This document shows positions 47,905 through 59,398 of a stretch of DNA of 64,000 nt, piece by piece. A program made the position numbers and the translations under genes. The first letter of the stretch is position 1; each line of letters begins with the position of its first letter. Under the pieces are notes generated by a model that was given only the letters and a program-made list of their open reading frames with translations, searched no databases and was not told the origin of the DNA. This DNA comes from Fasciola hepatica (lineage: Eukaryota > Platyhelminthes > Trematoda > Plagiorchiida > Fasciolidae). Location of the stretch: assembly GCA_948099385.1 (NCBI GenBank), contig CANUEZ040000062.1, forward strand, positions 4,891,501 through 4,955,500, read 5' to 3'.

Positions 47905-50900
47905 GTTCCGCTCCATAACTGCTCGTAGTGACCATTAATATGATACAGCGTCACCGTAATCTATGAAATTCTACTGTGTTACTGGTTGCCGTTGGTAGTG
48001 CAAAGTGTATAGACGTGAATGGCAGACAGAACCAACGACTCTGCTCGAAACGGACAGGCATGGTGTGCCGTACTTCCATATACAGAAAACATTTCACTTT
48101 TGTGGTAAACTCTGCAGGCTTGGAATTGTTTCTCTCATGAACAGATTTCGGAAGTGACTCAACACTGCAATTTAGTCCGGAAAGGCGATCAAAAGTGCGC
48201 TCATTGGACTGTCCTTAAATGGTGCACTGTTCACGTTTTCTGTGAAACGTGATCGGAAAAGATTGATTGTGATCTGAAGGTGCGCCAAAATGCCTCGCAC
48301 GGCTCTTTGGATTTCGGGAATATAAATGGGAAAACTTTGTACTTAAGTAGGATTTGAATTGTAGTATGGGCGGTCTCCAGGGAAAACTGCAGATCTCAGG
48401 GTTCAGAGTTCTAGTCTAGCCGTCTACAAATAACTTCCCCCATTGGCATTATGCAGAGGGCAGTGTTTCCCTCTCAGAAGTGTTGTACTGTTGCTATACA
48501 ATGAAGTAGCAACGTAGAAAAATATTTACACTTTGAAACAAAATTCAATAAACCGCACAATAAAACACATTATTTCAGAAAGAAGCACCCCTCCACCCCA
48601 GAAAACAATCGTACACAGTAAACGAATGGCAAATATATGAAAGTTCCGAGTCTTGTTGCACGACAAAGAAGACGTCTATATTGGTAGGTCTACGTTATTT
48701 AATCCGAGATGTGAACTATTCTACCGATTTGTAAATGATCCATATAGGCGTTCAACAGGCAGATTTACTCAAATAATCACCACAGAGGATAACAAATCAC
48801 GCACAATCAAAGTTGTCAAGTTCCAGTTTGTTGTCCACCACGGATTTAAGCGATGCTGTATGACGATTCCCAAAGCCCTCGAAAAACAAACTAGGTCGGG
48901 GAATGTTAAACATGATGTTTGAACGAGAAATTGAAAAGAAAACGCTGAATCGTTGGATTCAGTTGACGAAAGAGCTGGTTACATTTGTTCGAAAAAACAT
49001 CACGTAATGAAAGGAATAAGTTCTGGGTATTTGGGTAAAGAAACAGGGATTGTTTAAGTGTTGACTAACTAAACTTATCCTGATACGAAGACGACAATGA
49101 GAAACCGGTTGTACACAAATGCACCCAGATTCCGATTTGTTCCCTGTACCCCAAAATATTCGACTGGAGTTGCAAAACCCCAGGTTTGCTGATCTTCGAA
49201 GTGATTTGTCCAGTTGACGGAAAATCATTTACCATGATCGTGCGGTAGACCCAAATTCGCGGGATGGGCGCGTGAGGGTGATGTTGTGTGAGTGATCGAA
49301 TTAAACTCTCAAATTAGATATTTATACTGCTTTCCACTTTCGTATGTTCTTATTGCATCTGAAAAGTGCGTAACCACTAGTGATTTGCACTAATTGCTAT
49401 TCGTCTTCCAATCTTAAGTGTTTTCCGACTGAAATGAGAATTGTGATATTCCAAGCACTGATTCTGATACATACTGACATTTGCATGCTGTGGTCAAATT
49501 GATGGGTGTTAACCTGAGCACGGCGTTCACCGTCACTTATGTCACAAACAATCAACGACTATTGAGAAATGCGGAGGCACTAGCAACTAGCCAATGTCAC
49601 CCTCAACCGTGCACACAGCGAGAATGGATAGTTACGTTAGCCTTGCCTTGGTAACGTGTTTTTATTTGCTATCATGAGTTGTGTGTGTCTGTGTGTGTGT
49701 TTGTACTTTTGCCTTTGGTCTCATGAGAACGTTCAATTACCATTTATAAATGATCACCTTGACTGCAGTATGCACTAGTGAAGATGCAGCGAAATGGTCC
49801 GGAATATATCGTGCAATCTAACGCTGTTGACTTTTGTGTTCAAAAGTGATGGGTGTCTGCACGAGGCAATGCACATACTTATGAAGCAAAACATGACTAC
49901 TCAGCCAAGTTTATTCACTAACACTTGAAAAAGGAGAGCAGAAATTATCTAAAATTCAGTATCAGTCGTTACCATGATAAGGCTAAACAAAAAAATCAAT
50001 TCATCAATTTTACCTTGTTTACGTTGAGGAACTGTAAGTGAAAGCACATTCACGTCTCTGAACAACTTTGAAACTTCTGTTCCGTAAGTGACTGCAAATG
50101 TGTTTGGGACAGGGCACTACGACTGATGTAAGATTCGAAGCCCTTCGGTGTACAGGCAACTGTTCTCCTAATTTCCAAAATATCGTCATGCACCCGGAGA
50201 CAGTAAATCGCACTTAACTACTTTATCTCCATGCTACGTTAACCATGATCAGTTTAACCGAAAGTCCGGACTTCTTTCGCCAAGGAGTATAAGCCTCGTT
50301 GATAAACATGACACTAAGATCACTATGTGCAATACACAAACGAATCGATAACATGGAAATGTTATTACTGTCCCAGGTGTTTAGCGGAATCTTTCAGCAA
50401 GCCCGACCAAATGCCGATAAAATCAATCGGGCTTCAACCAGAAAGGTCAAGTGCGCCAAGCGTGGCATGTGTTTCAACCGGGTCGGCTGTTCCACTTGTT
50501 TTGGTTTTTGAAATGTGGTTTTATTTCTAAATCAATGCTTATCGTCTGATGATGCTGGAATAAAAGAGGTCGAATAAACAATGAACCGGCAGTTTACTCA
50601 GTCAGCAAAATGATTGAATATATTCCCATGTTGAATACTTTGTAGTACCAAATCTTATTCGAAGATGGTATACATAGAAGCATGCAGACCATGTTCGGAG
50701 ATCAAAAAAACGCCAGTGTCAAATTTCACCTGCACCACAGACCAGTAAGTATGATCAAATCGACTAACGTTGTTCACCGACAGGTAGGAAGGTGATTAAT
50801 CACGTTGGGATATCTGTGAGATTTCAAATTATAAAATACTGGACGAACCGTTTTTTCACATCTTTCACGACTAAATTCACGGGTGAGCCTTACTTTAAAA

Positions 50901-53900
50901 TCAGCTTTGACGGCTGACTGGTTTGTTGAAACGGTAAGTCAGTGGCAAAAACGATCGTTGCGGATAACGGTCTTCAGAAATACACTGACTGCTTTTGACT
51001 TTTGTTTACGAGCTTCAGCTTGGGTCCACGTGCAGTAGGGGTCCACCCAAAGCTAAAAACACACATTATGAATAGAAAGAACCTGAAGCACTGAATTTGA
51101 GACGCAGGAAGTGGTAAGCGACACAAGTTCCAAGTGAACCGAACAACAATGGCATTAGTTGAGAATGAAGTTGGATGTCGGCAGAGGGTAGGGTCTTGCA
51201 ACTACACATGTGATTTCTGCCCATACACGTATGCCACATGGCTACCGCTTCCCACCAAAGTTGTTTTTCATCACTTGTGCAAGTTCCTGGGTCAGAAAAA
51301 TGGTAAAAATTGATCAGCGAACTTACTAGTTATCCTGGTACCAATCCAGGTGGTCTCCTAGTTCCCAACCACTTGTTGTGCTCACGATGGAGGAGTATTT
51401 CAGACTAACGATTCTGAGAATATTCTATTGCATGAACATCCGGCATTTGTTCACATTATCTACATTTATTTGGAAAAGTTAACTGATACGAAATGCAACC
51501 TTCCAATTCTGCCGGTAGTGGAAATTAGGAAAAGAATATGTGGGATCCATGAGATGGCGGCGTGCACACCACTACAATTTATCTAACTGGGCTCAATAAA
51601 TCCAAGGAAACCGGCCGACAGTAATGGAAGTAATGCGTGCAACACAAACATCTGGTGATTCTTTCATCAATTCTAAAAAAAGAGATTACCGAGCTTGCTC
51701 TTTTTACTAGATTCCTAATCAAAACCTACAAAGGACTATTGATTCATTCCGTATAAGGATAATGAATATGGCGAGGATTACGGTGCATACCTATTGCACC
51801 ATATGGAGGCTGAATGTATCTAGCCATACTGCATTGTATTATTATGAATAAAAACCACTTTAAACGAGCTTGCCTGTGAATCCATGTTTTATAAATGTGT
51901 TCTTTAGCATATGTAGGACTTTTATAATTTGGAGACACCACATTATCAGAAATGTTGACAGTTAGTAACCGCTTCTCAAGACCGGTTTCAAACGACTATC
52001 AGCGTTTTCGACAATGCTGTGATACCAAGAATCAGACGTTCACGTATAACATATCACATGAAGCATTGTTTATTTCACACAGTCCGGACCAAACTCGGTT
52101 CTGAATCAGTGGTAGGTAGGAATTTTCAGGTAACTCTATAAAATCTTTAATGAAATTATGTTGCTAAAATGAACCATGCTCCCGATTCCGTTGATCAAGT
52201 GGGTAAACTCGAAAAGGATAGAAGCTAGTGTTAGACTACTTTAGTTCCATGAGCAACTGCATGACTTACTGATCGTATACATTATTCTCCAGAAGGGCAT
52301 GCATGAGCGGTGGATCAGCGCGGCCCAGGAACAAGCCAATCTGAGATGAAAAATAAAAGAAGACATGAAAATAGATTTTCATCTGAGAACAAAATCGTTA
52401 GAATGCGAAGAAGACCAGGATTAAATCTAAATGTCGAATTGACTAGCATTGCAGAAGGTCGAAGTTTTGAAAATTAAAATAAACCGATCAAAACTGTTTA
52501 GTGTGAATTCCGTGAGTTGTTCATTATAATAAATATAATGAATACCATGAAACAAATAACTGAGATGGAGCTGAAAACATCATCTGATCGATTATCCATT
52601 AACAACGGCCAACTGCTTAACTTTTGTAAAAGCGGTCATCGAAAGCTCTTGCTTACAGATCAATTGGACACTTAGCTAAGCGTCAAGTGGAAAGCGGGAA
52701 AACAAACGCTGTTCTTTATGGTGTGAGCATGTGCCGATATATAACATACAAACACACACAGACACAGGAACTGGAATGCTGAAGAATGTCCAGGTTACCG
52801 CATAATTTATTGATCACAATCAGTCGGCAGAGTTAATATGTCTGAACGGTAGATAAGACCTTTTCTGGTGCGAAAACCTGTCTACCACACAATCCTAGAG
52901 ATGAATTTTCCGATGGCTTTCATCTATGAATAACTTGTCTTACGTATGTGCCGGTATATCCCAAAATTTCACGTCACCGTATCACTCAGGAAGACTATTC
53001 TGGGCAAAAAGCTCTTGAGCATGAAGATGGTCAGAGAGACACTAGCAGAGTCATGGATAAAAACTGACACACACCCAACAGTTCAGTGCTACTGAATACA
53101 CATAGGTAGAAATGATTGATCACCGATTTTGGTTCAACTGAAAATCATCTGGTCAAATGTGCGCACATTTCGTTTGTCACCTTGACCGATTGAAAGAATG
53201 CATGCTCATAAAAAGTCAACACAGTGAGCGAGAAAGCTGGCTGACTAATCCCCAAACACGGTGCGTTCGTACAGTTTGACTTCGTTACAGACATGATTTA
53301 TGATGAATTATTTTTGTTCTTATTTTTCAGTAGCATGACAAAACTCCTAGTTGAATGAGAGCACCCTACTCAAGTAACGTTAGACAAATTATCAGCCAAA
53401 ATGTCTTCAACATATGCGTAATTTCACGAAATACGACAACGGGGGTATATCAGATAATGCGAACAGCCTAATGACACATGGCAGTTTTAGAAAGTTACAT
53501 AGTAATCTTCAACATATCTGTGTATTCTATGTGTATTCCGTTTCGGATGCAGATAGGATTGACCATTGTTTATTCATTGTACTAGACGTTTCGAAGCCCT
53601 GTGTGCTGAACTATTCCCATAACGGTTTCCCATGTTCACAGCCCATGAAGAAAACAGTGAATATATTTTTTTGAAAATAATAGCAGGCAAACTCCCTACA
53701 CAGCTCATAGACTCGAAAGATAAGAGGATGGGAAGTACTTGGGGAATTTGAGCGATAAGTTCTACAGATTCCCTCAACAAGCTAATCTACGTTTTTTGCT
53801 GATCACAGCACATCCATCAAAGCAGTTTAACCAACTTGTCAAGGATGAGCATTATGATGTGAAACCTACACCATGTCTCCGGAGGAGCTAAAAATGCTTG

Positions 53901-56050
53901 CCGTCAAACAGGTTGCTTGGTTTGGGCTTTAAACTAGATGAATGTCTTACAAAATATTGGTGTGGCAGATAATGCAATGAGAAGAACTTAAGTTGCACTT
54001 TCCCGGTTCACTTAACCGATTTTCTACGGCACGGGAGAGAAAGAGTTCAGCACGGAATCACAGACAAATAAAAGCCGACTTGACAAAACCACGTCCAGCG
54101 AGCGAGCAGAGATGTTTGCTATGGAGCACATTTACAGGGGTACGGATAAGACGACCACGAATTTCTTGACCAACGGTGAATAAGATCGTGGACGACCCGC
54201 AGCAATGTTGGAGGACAGGGCAGGTGCCGCAGTTGGCTAGCGTTTTTCACTCTAGAAAGCCACATATATCCGAGGGAAGCACAGAGATGTGGTGAAGGTG
54301 ACCCATCACTAAGTAAGACCACAGTCTCGTGTCGTGCTTTATTTAACCGACAAATTTGTCCAAAGGAGGCGAATGAACCACACAACTGACAACCCGCCTA
54401 TCAAGAACAACGCGATTACCTTGCGGGATGCAGTCGGCTACACAAAGACATCCGCGAATAACAGGCCCAAAGAGATCTCTTTAGCCTATCTCCTACAGTG
54501 GACCGTGAGACCGACTAGCACGTGACTACAGCAAAAATCAACAATTACAGGTTTAAAAGCATAAATGTAGATTGCGTTGTGTATCCTGGATGATTTCGCT
54601 GCATCTATACACAGGACGCACTCCAGTCAGAGTAATTATTTCTATAACAAAATGGATTACCAGAATATTTAGAAAAGAAGGCAAAATCGCATGAAACACT
54701 CATGTCTATCGGATTAGCAGAAGACAATTATTCAATTTCGTTTTCAAGGCAAAGATAAATTGGTCAAAAGATTGCGTGTTTTGCATAAATTCATGGTGGT
54801 ACGTGCAGATCGACAACGCCTCCATTTAGTTTAATAGTTTGGCGTTTGTGGTAGAATGAATAGTTTTACCATAATTGATCGTTCCCCCACGGTTCATAGA
54901 CAATTTCCGCATGGTTCTTAGTCCGCAAACCAAACACAACAATTTCGTCAACAAACCATTCAGTTCATCAATCTTGCCAAATGTTTCCACTTCGAACAGC
55001 AAATTCAATTGCCCATGCTAGCAATAGTGCTTTCGGCAAAGATTCCCTCCCAGTCCTCTTACGTCCTTCCTTGACCAGCATCCAAGCCTCATCAGAATTA
55101 CTACTACCGGCTGATGCCCTCTTCCGTCCTCGAGGCCTAATCCAAACGAACCAGGTTTAAAGTGTGAACCTTGATGCGTATTGAAAAACAGGCAGGTTAA
55201 GGTCGTACCCTTGAAACACTTGCTATCGATGTGTGATGTTGCATCACATTTAGAAATGACATTCCATGATTTGGCTGATGCTTCCATCTAATCCTTCCAT
55301 AAAGTTTTACTTTTGTCTTCCTAGAGTCTTAGAGGATGGGACTTCCGCTCTTGTTGGTTTTAGGGTGACGCCATGTAGTAAAGCTACAGCCACGAAGATA
55401 GATTGTATCCCATTTGAAATCCGGCTAGGCGCAATGACACTCAAAGGTTCATGCAAGTTAGCGGTCACTGTCCTGATAAACACAATCCGTTTGTCATTCC
55501 GGTCTGTGAATCCACCGACTTCAGCCCAGATGCAATCAAAGGTCATTTATGCCGAAAGTTACAAGACCTCGAACGCAAAGCGATCTGGGCTAATATTGTG
55601 CTTCTGGCAATGTATTTGACCGTTAGAGTAGGTCGACTGTCATCGATTGAGGTGTATTAGGAAGGCCCTTTTTGGGCTAGATTAATTTCGTTCTGAAAAC
55701 GAGGAACGGTTGTTGGTTCTGTGTTATTACCATCACCTTCTCACTAGTACGACTTCCGACTCTCCAACCATCTGTACACCAACTGGTGTCTCCCTTTTTC
55801 GAGTCAGTAATAGATTCAGGTGGACCACAATGTAATAAACCACGAACGGTAGGATTGCATGCAAGGCTACCTATTGTACTGAAGTACTCCCACTGACTCT
55901 AAACAAGCGCTAGATTGCACTAACCTACGCATGTGATATGATGGTCGCCCAAAACGCACCCTATATTGGCGGTTACACTGCAATTAGCTGTCCCAACCAG
56001 CTCGTCTATTGATCTTCCAAAGTGCGCGAGCTAGAATCAACCCTACCCGA
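47905..56050. other. long non-coding stretch, nothing firm
   Basis: About 8.1 kb without a supported gene. A short GT-rich stretch is at 49681-49702. A frame on the minus strand around 55030-55180 reads through with charged and Leu/Ala-rich content (SLPKALLLAWAIEFAVRSGN) but I do not recognise it. A GC-richer patch at about 54060-54540 has overlapping frames without a domain. It could be intronic. Confidence 0.4.
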
Positions 56051-56083
56051 TGACGTCATCTGGCACTGACCAAGTATAAAAAA
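56051..56083 (+). promoter_or_regulatory. CRE palindrome followed by TATA box
   Basis: TGACGTCA (56051-56058), the full cAMP-response-element palindrome, is followed 16 bases later by TATAAAAAA (56075-56083). The pair lies about 170 bases upstream of the readable LINE remnant, on its strand. It may be a promoter of an old element or chance; no host coding frame follows. Confidence 0.35.
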
Positions 56084-56249
56084 TGTTTTGCATTCCGCAG
56101 ACCTGGTGAGTTGTGGCCTGTTTCACCGAATTGTGATACCCTAAATTTCTGCTGAATCTATATGCCTCCTCGAAAAAGATCAGTCAATCCCAGCTGCACG
56201 CGAGTACAATGAAACATAGCTCGCGATGAGGTGTAATTTAAGCGCATGT

Positions 56250-57960
56250 CTGTGTAGAGATCGTTAAAGCTGATGATTACAAGGCACAGTAAAGATGGAG
56301 CGTGTTTCCACTATGGGGAATTCTCGTAGGCTGTTCCGCCACATCCGTGTCACCGGTGGAAGGCTATTAGGTGTGTTAAACGATTTGTGAAGCTGACGGT
56401 TTTCCAATTCACAGCAGTGGCATCACGAACGCTGGGTGGAGCACTTTCAGGCACACTTTAGCCGGTTTACAGTGTCAGTCAATCCAACAGTTACTCCGCC
56501 ATCCGTATTATTATCCCTTCCGGCAGATCTACCTACTGAGGCGGAGATGCACGAGCGAACCCATGCCTCAGGACGTCACAAAACGCCAGGTTCCAACGTC
56601 CTTCTCCCAGCCCTAATCAAAGATGGCGAAAAGACGTTTCTCAGGAGATTCTAATTCCGCTCTCAAACGTGTGGGATTCTGAGAAGGTCCTCGTATCCCT
56701 GGTGGAATCGAATGTAGTCCTAGTCTACGAGAAAGCCTCGCACCAAGCTTTGAAGTGTAGGCCTGAACCCAACAATATCGAATCAAGTGCTCGCCATACT
56801 TCGTAGGCTGTAACGCACGGATGAAAATCAGACTGGTGAGGAGAAGGCTGAGTTTCTCTCCGGCCATCGTTGCATCGAGGAACTCTTGATTGTTGTGCCT
56901 GAGCTCCGTTATACATTCCGGCGACCAATAATCATAGTTTTACGAGACACTTGAGCGGCTTTGAGCTCCGTCGATAGAGGTACTCTACAGAACTGTTTGC
57001 CGATAAATGTATTTCCTGAAAAATATGTCAGTCCTCAAAGAATTGTGTCGTCTTATCTCGGGCTGGTTTATGGCATACGGCCAGATGTCGCCAACTACTG
57101 CCGTCTTCAGTAAAGTACGATAAGATTGCCTTAAATTTATATCTTTTCTCAACTTTACCATAGAGAAGGATATACCACAAAATCCTCTATCTATTTTTTC
57201 AAAATAGTGGATTCATACCCCTCAAAGGGAACAGATTCGTCGGGCTAGAATATGCCGATGACATCGCCTTTCTGAGTACCAATGCACAGCTAATTTGTCG
57301 CTTTCTGAATAGCGTGGCGATAGAGGTGTTCAGACACGGTATCCAGATCGTGCACTTCTTGTGCAAAGTACTTTTCCAAGACTGTTAGGAATCTGTGCAT
57401 GCGATTACCTTCTATAGTGGTCTGGTTGAAGTAACCCCTAACTTCAGCTATCTCAAAAACTTGAATACAATTGTAGATGATGCTAGGATGGGGACCACAT
57501 TATGAATAACAAGAACTAGAGTAGCTTCCGACAACATAAGACCCTTGTAGCATCGCCATGACGTCTGACTTCACATTGCAGTACGAGTACAAAACGCTTA
57601 GGTCCGTAGCATTAGGCTTTGCGGTTGCGAGACCTGACCACTTCGCCTTGAGGATGTTCGGCTGCATTCCATTTTTAATAACCGATTTCTCGCGAGCGTT
57701 GCTCGTATCTGCCGGGAACTTCAGGTAAGCATTGACGAGGCTCGTCGTAGGTGTGTTGGTGCGGAGAGCCTACCCCTGGTCGAAATAATCACTCGACAGC
57801 GCTTCTGATGAATCGGCCATGTTTTACGTGTGACTTCTAATTGTCTGTCTCTCACTCCCCTATTCCCATGTGCTTGGCAAGGCTGGAAGAAGCGACGTGG
57901 CGGTCAGACCATGACTTGGCGCAGAGGTGAGAAAAAGCTAGCATCAGCACTCAATTTAAT
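56250..57960 (+). pseudogene. LINE (non-LTR retrotransposon) reverse transcriptase remnant
   Basis: A plus-strand decayed LINE. Recognisable blocks in order: VKMERVSTMGNSRRLFRHIR and ERWVEHFQAHFS (linker before the polymerase); GRHKTPGSNVLLPALIKDG (start of reverse transcriptase); ESNVVLVYEKA; FISFLNFTIEKDI; LEYADDIAFLS at about 57245, the catalytic YADD; NFSYLKNLNTIV; CGCET then RLEDVRLHSIFNNRFLASV; and QRF followed by two stops and IGHVLRVTSN. The tail near 57890 reads KKRRGGQTMTWRRGEK. Many stops and frameshifts separate the blocks, so it is dead, though the YADD core survives. No endonuclease domain is readable upstream, so the copy seems 5'-truncated, as is common for LINEs. The clade is not assigned. 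Confidence 0.88.
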
Positions 57961-58631
57961 TCATTTCTTTCGGCCGTCAAACTTACACTTCTGCATTTTT
58001 TTAAGGGTTGATACATCGCAGCATCGCCCAGTCAAGAGTAAAAAAAAAATAGACATAAAGAACGAGCAAAAAGAAATCAAATCTGCAATACGAAATACTG
58101 TATTGTCTGCTTTTTATTCTCGTGTCTAGTAACAATACAAAAGTATCAAAGACAAAAAAGTGTACATTGGGAAAAATGCATTTGACCTTTTCTACTAACC
58201 GCTTGCCATCCCCTGGTTTGTTTCTCTCGCTCGACCTTTTATTATGTTGCGGCGTTGGATTCACGCGTCACCAGAGGTTATTCTATGAAGACCGTTTTTT
58301 CCGCAGGGTAACGCGTCAAGTTACGCGCCTCAAAACGTTGGACGCCTAATAAACATGAACATTTCGGTTCATTTTTTATAAACTTTTACAATAATGACGC
58401 AATGGGTACCCTAAGGGTCCCAATTTTACCATTACCCTGATTTGGTTTTTTTTACAGAATTTATTTCCAGTGCTAGGGAAGGAAGTTATTGCAATTCATT
58501 TACATTCAACTTCGGGAGTTAAAATGATGCGTGCAGTGGAGCACAGCATGTATGCTTGCGCATACATTCAGCGGTAGGGCCTAAAAGGCCCACAGTGCAA
58601 TTAAGGACAGTTGGAAACCAGACCTTGAGAC
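57961..58631. other. no recognisable gene
   Basis: About 670 bases after the LINE remnant. The frames here are low-complexity (Phe/Leu-rich on the minus strand). Some of it may be LINE 3' untranslated sequence. Confidence 0.35.
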
Positions 58632-58800
58632 GTGAAGTGGAGAACCACATGTGGTTCCAGTAGGTCGGATGTGGTAACTAGCCAGATGACAGTGGATTAC
58701 ATTCTACCATCAAAGTGACCTGTGTCGGTGGCGATGTTCGAACTTCTGACCTTCGAGGTGCAAAATAAACGCTTCAAGCCCCTCGACCATCACTGGCGGA
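58632..58800 (-). mobile_element. SINE-like repeat, copy A2 (best copy)
   Basis: Read on the minus strand, a tRNA-like head with A-box-like TGGTCGAGGGGC and B-box-like AGTTCGAACAT is followed by CGCCACC and a body containing GTTACCACATCCGACCTACT. The body word recurs at 42171-42265 and, more diverged, at 63171-63235. Head plus shared body in three places is the structure of a tRNA-derived SINE family. Confidence 0.6.
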
Positions 58801-59252
58801 TTCTACGCATAAAACGCACATACAGATCAGTGGGAAATCGATATGTGGTTCGAACTTTGTGGAATCTGTTTTTATGTAAAATGGTCTCTCTTATTTTTAG
58901 TTCGCATTCCCGTAGGTTCAAAACAATGACGCACAAGAAATGTGAAATGGATTGAATTTATCATCCTATTCAAGTCAGTGAGAAGAAAGTTAACCGGGAA
59001 AGGATTTGTATTTGCCAGATACGAAGTAGCCTACTTGGGTAAGCATAAAAAGTATGTTCTAGGGTGCAGCGTCGTTTGTGGGGGATAGACTGTTCCCCAA
59101 AACACGACGTCCATCGAATTTAGACAACACCTGTATATATGAGTGCACACCTGTTCGCTATTATTGTTGTTTTTGCTAGCAGCAGTAGTAGTGATAGGCT
59201 ATGCACGTACCCGTGCGATTGGATAACGAGTGAAAACAAACCAACAACGTAC
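58801..59252. other. intron or intergenic sequence next to the calcium-channel exon
   Basis: In the minus sense this follows the splice donor at 59252-59249, so it is expected to be intron. I searched it by eye for the next alpha-2/delta exon (expected to begin near GRFFGE) and did not find it. Confidence 0.4.
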
Positions 59253-59398
59253 TTGATCGTTGTATTCGAATTGGTTCACCGATACGATAAAACCACCATC
59301 GTCCAAGAAATAACAGACTTTTTCTGAGTCCTGTGCACAGCCCGGGATTTTTCGAAGTTGGTCCTGCACGAAGTCCGGTTCCAGAGTCATTCCGACAA
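59253..59398 (-). CDS. one exon of a voltage-gated calcium channel alpha-2/delta-like gene
   Basis: A 146-base exon on the minus strand coding 48 residues. It starts V-V-G-M and includes the diagnostic block VCYFLDDGGFIVSVNQ, then ends NDQ. Alpha-2/delta subunits, extracellular membrane-anchored partners of voltage-gated calcium channels, carry the same pattern: VVGI, about 25 residues, a Cys, then C-x-LDDGGF and a stretch ending before GRFFGE. The upstream acceptor is ATTAG at 59403-59399 and the downstream donor GTACGT starts at 59252, directly after the last codon, a boundary known in this family. Codon phase fits. No adjacent exon was found within the window. The gene's other exons are probably beyond long introns. 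Confidence 0.65.
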
